A stretch of DNA of 64,000 nt from Xestospongia bergquistia (lineage: Eukaryota > Porifera > Demospongiae > Haplosclerida > Petrosiidae), in NCBI GenBank assembly GCA_963965975.1, contig OZ014425.1, positions 4,539,501-4,603,500 of the forward strand, in the 5' to 3' direction. Both the position numbers and the translations under genes were made by a program. The notes under the pieces are model-generated. The model did no database searches and had not been told where the DNA came from. It saw only the letters and a list, made by a program, of their open reading frames with translations. Position 1 is the first letter of the stretch. The number at the start of each line of letters is the position of its first letter. Shown one piece after another: positions 63,204 through 64,000 of this stretch.

Positions 63204-63720
63204 CTTATGCACTATATCTGATAATGTTATGTATTGTTTGAATAACTCTAGCTAATTTATGAAAGAAATCCCAACAATATAAACAACAGGGAATTTTATT
63301 TAAGGGAACAAACTTATCTTTGTTCATTTTTATAACTGGCCTCCTACATGGAACCAGGCATCATCAATTTTTTTGTTGTATATTTTAAGGATACCAAGAT
63401 ACTTCAATATTAATTGCTCCCTAACTTGCCAGGCATCATCAATTCTGTTGTGTTTCTTATATTGATATTAACCATACAAGTTTAAAATCAATGTATTATT
63501 TTAAGTGAGGGAGCTCCAGTTATATACCTTCTCCCAACACTCCATTCTTCAACATTAGCAACAGCAGTAGTACCATCAAAAAATCTTAGTACAATTTATT
63601 ATTAATACTTGTTTAAAGTACTTATTTTAATTGAAGGGTTAAAAATACTCATTTATAAACTATAAGTCCATTATAATTATTACCATTTAATAACCTGTGC
63701 ATTATTAATTATAATAAACG
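63204..63720. other. Intergenic, no gene seen
   Basis: AT-rich. A short direct repeat CAGGCATCATCAATTyT occurs at about 63357 and 63432. Nothing else was recognised. Confidence 0.5.
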
Positions 63721-63824
63721 TTATTCACTGAGCTGACACAGCAATGCTCCTCCCATTGATATCCAATAATCTTGAGACTTATTTGAAGGAATTTGGACTG
63801 CCACTACAAAATTTGTGGAATGGC
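63721..63824 (-). CDS. Probable terminal exon of a minus-strand gene entering from the right
   Basis: After a CTCTCTACAG acceptor, 104 nt are open in one frame ([33 protein letters not shown]) and end in TAA. The amino-acid composition looks coding and the exon size fits the genome, but I do not recognise the protein, and only intron-like sequence is visible to the right. Confidence 0.4.
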
Positions 63825-64000
63825 CTGTAGAGAGAAAGAAAGAAACAAACTACTACTTATACAGTATTATTAATGAGTAAATTGATAGGAACAGATCTAA
63901 AACACTTTAGACAAAGAATGCTATCAATTAACAGTATATGTGACCTGATTTGCAAAAAAGGACCACTTCTGTCAAAACATTTGTGACTTGATTTGTAAAC

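Overview
The window looks like nuclear DNA of an early-branching metazoan, most likely a demosponge of the Amphimedon type. It is AT-rich. Its conserved genes are split by many very short GT-AG introns (about 45-60 bp) and sit almost end to end. The gene set is animal: FoxN2/3-type forkhead factor, adhesion GPCR, MOV10L1-like helicase, Gab-like docking adaptor, LAMTOR5, APC6/CDC16. Species assignment is inference.

Layout. 1-3,479: a 3'-truncated acylamino-acid-releasing enzyme gene (minus) diverges from LAMTOR5 (plus) over about 75 bp. 3,480-33,790: a tandem array of secreted fibrinogen-related (FReD, ficolin-like) genes, all on the minus strand. It holds eight copies that read as intact and about ten broken ones, plus stand-alone N-terminal modules. 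Two unrelated signal-peptide/Cys modules (here A and B) are joined to the same FReD exon, and each occurs with two FReD subtypes. A 568-bp hAT-type element with terminal inverted repeats and an 8-bp target duplication sits in the array. 33,800-43,740: an adhesion GPCR gene (reelin-like ectodomain module, mucin-like repeats, HRM, GAIN/GPS, 7TM) and a second copy of only its 5' half, inside a segmental duplication with FReD remnants at its edges.

44,168-63,203 is compact and conserved: MOV10L1-like RNA helicase (plus), CDC16 (minus, one exon), FoxN2/3-like factor (minus, with an 11-nt microexon), a Gab-like PH docking protein (minus) with a tRNA-Leu(UAG) in an intron, and a long tandem AAA+ ATPase (plus) that I cannot name. 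A probable terminal exon of another minus-strand gene lies near the right edge.

Functionally, the array and the receptor are surface or secreted recognition genes evolving by duplication, recombination and decay. The flanking genes are housekeeping, RNA-silencing, transcription and signalling genes. The two observations most worth following are the module shuffling and loop diversity of the FReD array, and the tandem AAA+ protein whose second ATPase site looks degenerate.
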